Shown in pieces: positions 5,266-5,446 of a DNA stretch of 5,446 nucleotides (positions within the stretch are counted from its first letter, which is position 1; every line of letters begins with the position of its first letter). A program made the position numbers and the translations under genes. The stretch spans positions 1 to 5,446 of the forward strand of contig JANYFX010000327.1 of assembly GCA_025359585.1 (NCBI GenBank), read 5' to 3'. The notes below the pieces were generated by a model. It saw only the letters and a program-made list of their open reading frames with translations. It searched no databases and was not told the DNA's origin. Origin of the DNA: Rhizobacter sp. (GTDB lineage: Bacteria; Pseudomonadota; Gammaproteobacteria; Burkholderiales; Burkholderiaceae_C).

Positions 5266-5446
5266 ATGTTTCTCCCCACGGCTCCACACATCAGGCCCAA
5301 GGGGGCGATCATTTCGAGACGGCGCTTCGTCACGGGTGCACCGGCACTTCTCGGCGCGGCACCGATCTTGTCGGCGTGCTCGCGCGGTGCCGATTCCGAG
5401 GACTACGAAGCCGCCGCCAAACGAACCTGGCGAGCTCATTCCACGG
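5266..5446 (+). CDS. Twin-arginine-exported lipoprotein, N-terminal 60 codons (3' end outside window); possibly nitroreductase-like
   Basis: The first 60 residues contain a Tat motif SRRRFV (17-22), a hydrophobic run TGAPALLGAAPIL (23-35) and a lipobox LSAC with Cys38. The mature part starts CSRGADSEDYEAAAKRTWRA. A Tat signal implies export after folding, commonly with a bound cofactor, and the lipobox implies anchoring to the inner or outer membrane. From memory, Tat-tagged Acg-type FMN nitroreductases of Burkholderiales begin in a similar way (a YEAA...W segment soon after the signal), but no flavin motif lies within the window, so this is a guess. The ATG at 5266 leaves a 16-residue n-region, long but not unusual for Tat signals; GAG just upstream is a weak ribosome-binding site. 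It starts 184 nt after msrA, past the terminator, so it probably has its own promoter. No good promoter hexamers are visible. Confidence 0.68.
   Translation, partial: MFLPTAPHIRPKGAIISRRRFVTGAPALLGAAPILSACSRGADSEDYEAAAKRTWRAHST

Noticed and set aside
5418..5426. Second CAAACGAAC, matching 5135-5143
   Set aside because: It lies in codons of the last gene without the partner TTTCGT half-site, so it is most likely coincidence.
5257..5439. 60-codon minus-strand frame over the last gene
   Set aside because: It has no signal, motif or upstream site, whereas the plus strand encodes a clear Tat signal and lipobox there.

Overview
The window looks like a piece of a high-GC betaproteobacterial chromosome, most likely order Burkholderiales (Rubrivivax/Leptothrix/Comamonadaceae side). 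This rests on the strong G/C preference at codon third positions and on the gene order rpe | apaG - Gcr-type membrane protein - mltA, which I recall from that order. The exact genus cannot be read from the sequence.

Layout. The minus strand at the left edge carries the first 64 codons of rpe (ribulose-phosphate 3-epimerase). A 66-bp divergent gap holds a candidate rpe promoter and a 7-bp inverted repeat, then apaG starts on the plus strand. Four bases after apaG comes a 670-residue polytopic membrane protein of the family usually labelled 'site-specific recombinase Gcr'. A 38-residue single-pass membrane protein follows on the minus strand. It fits exactly between its neighbours: its stop shares a CTAG with the stop of the large gene, and its start shares a CATG with the start of mltA. 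Then come mltA (lipoprotein lytic transglycosylase), a possible 23-codon mini-ORF, msrB and msrA on the plus strand, with ATGA stop/start overlaps. A hairpin followed by TTTT ends this unit. A 184-bp gap contains two copies of a TTTCGT-N6/7-ACGAAC dyad. The last 181 bases begin a twin-arginine lipoprotein, cut by the window edge.

How the genes fit together. From the small membrane gene to the right edge, nearly everything is predicted to act in the envelope: peptidoglycan cleavage (MltA), repair of oxidised methionine on exported proteins (MsrB with a Tat-like signal, MsrA with a Sec-like signal), and a Tat-exported lipoprotein. The main genes belong to known families. The less ordinary signals are the edge-to-edge tiling of the tiny minus-strand gene and its candidate promoter inside the mltA signal-peptide codons, the mini-ORF bridging mltA and msrB, the MsrB without the usual resolving cysteine, the mismatch between the 'recombinase' name and the topology of the large gene, and the paired dyads before the last gene. 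I saw no mobile element, CRISPR array, tRNA or rRNA.
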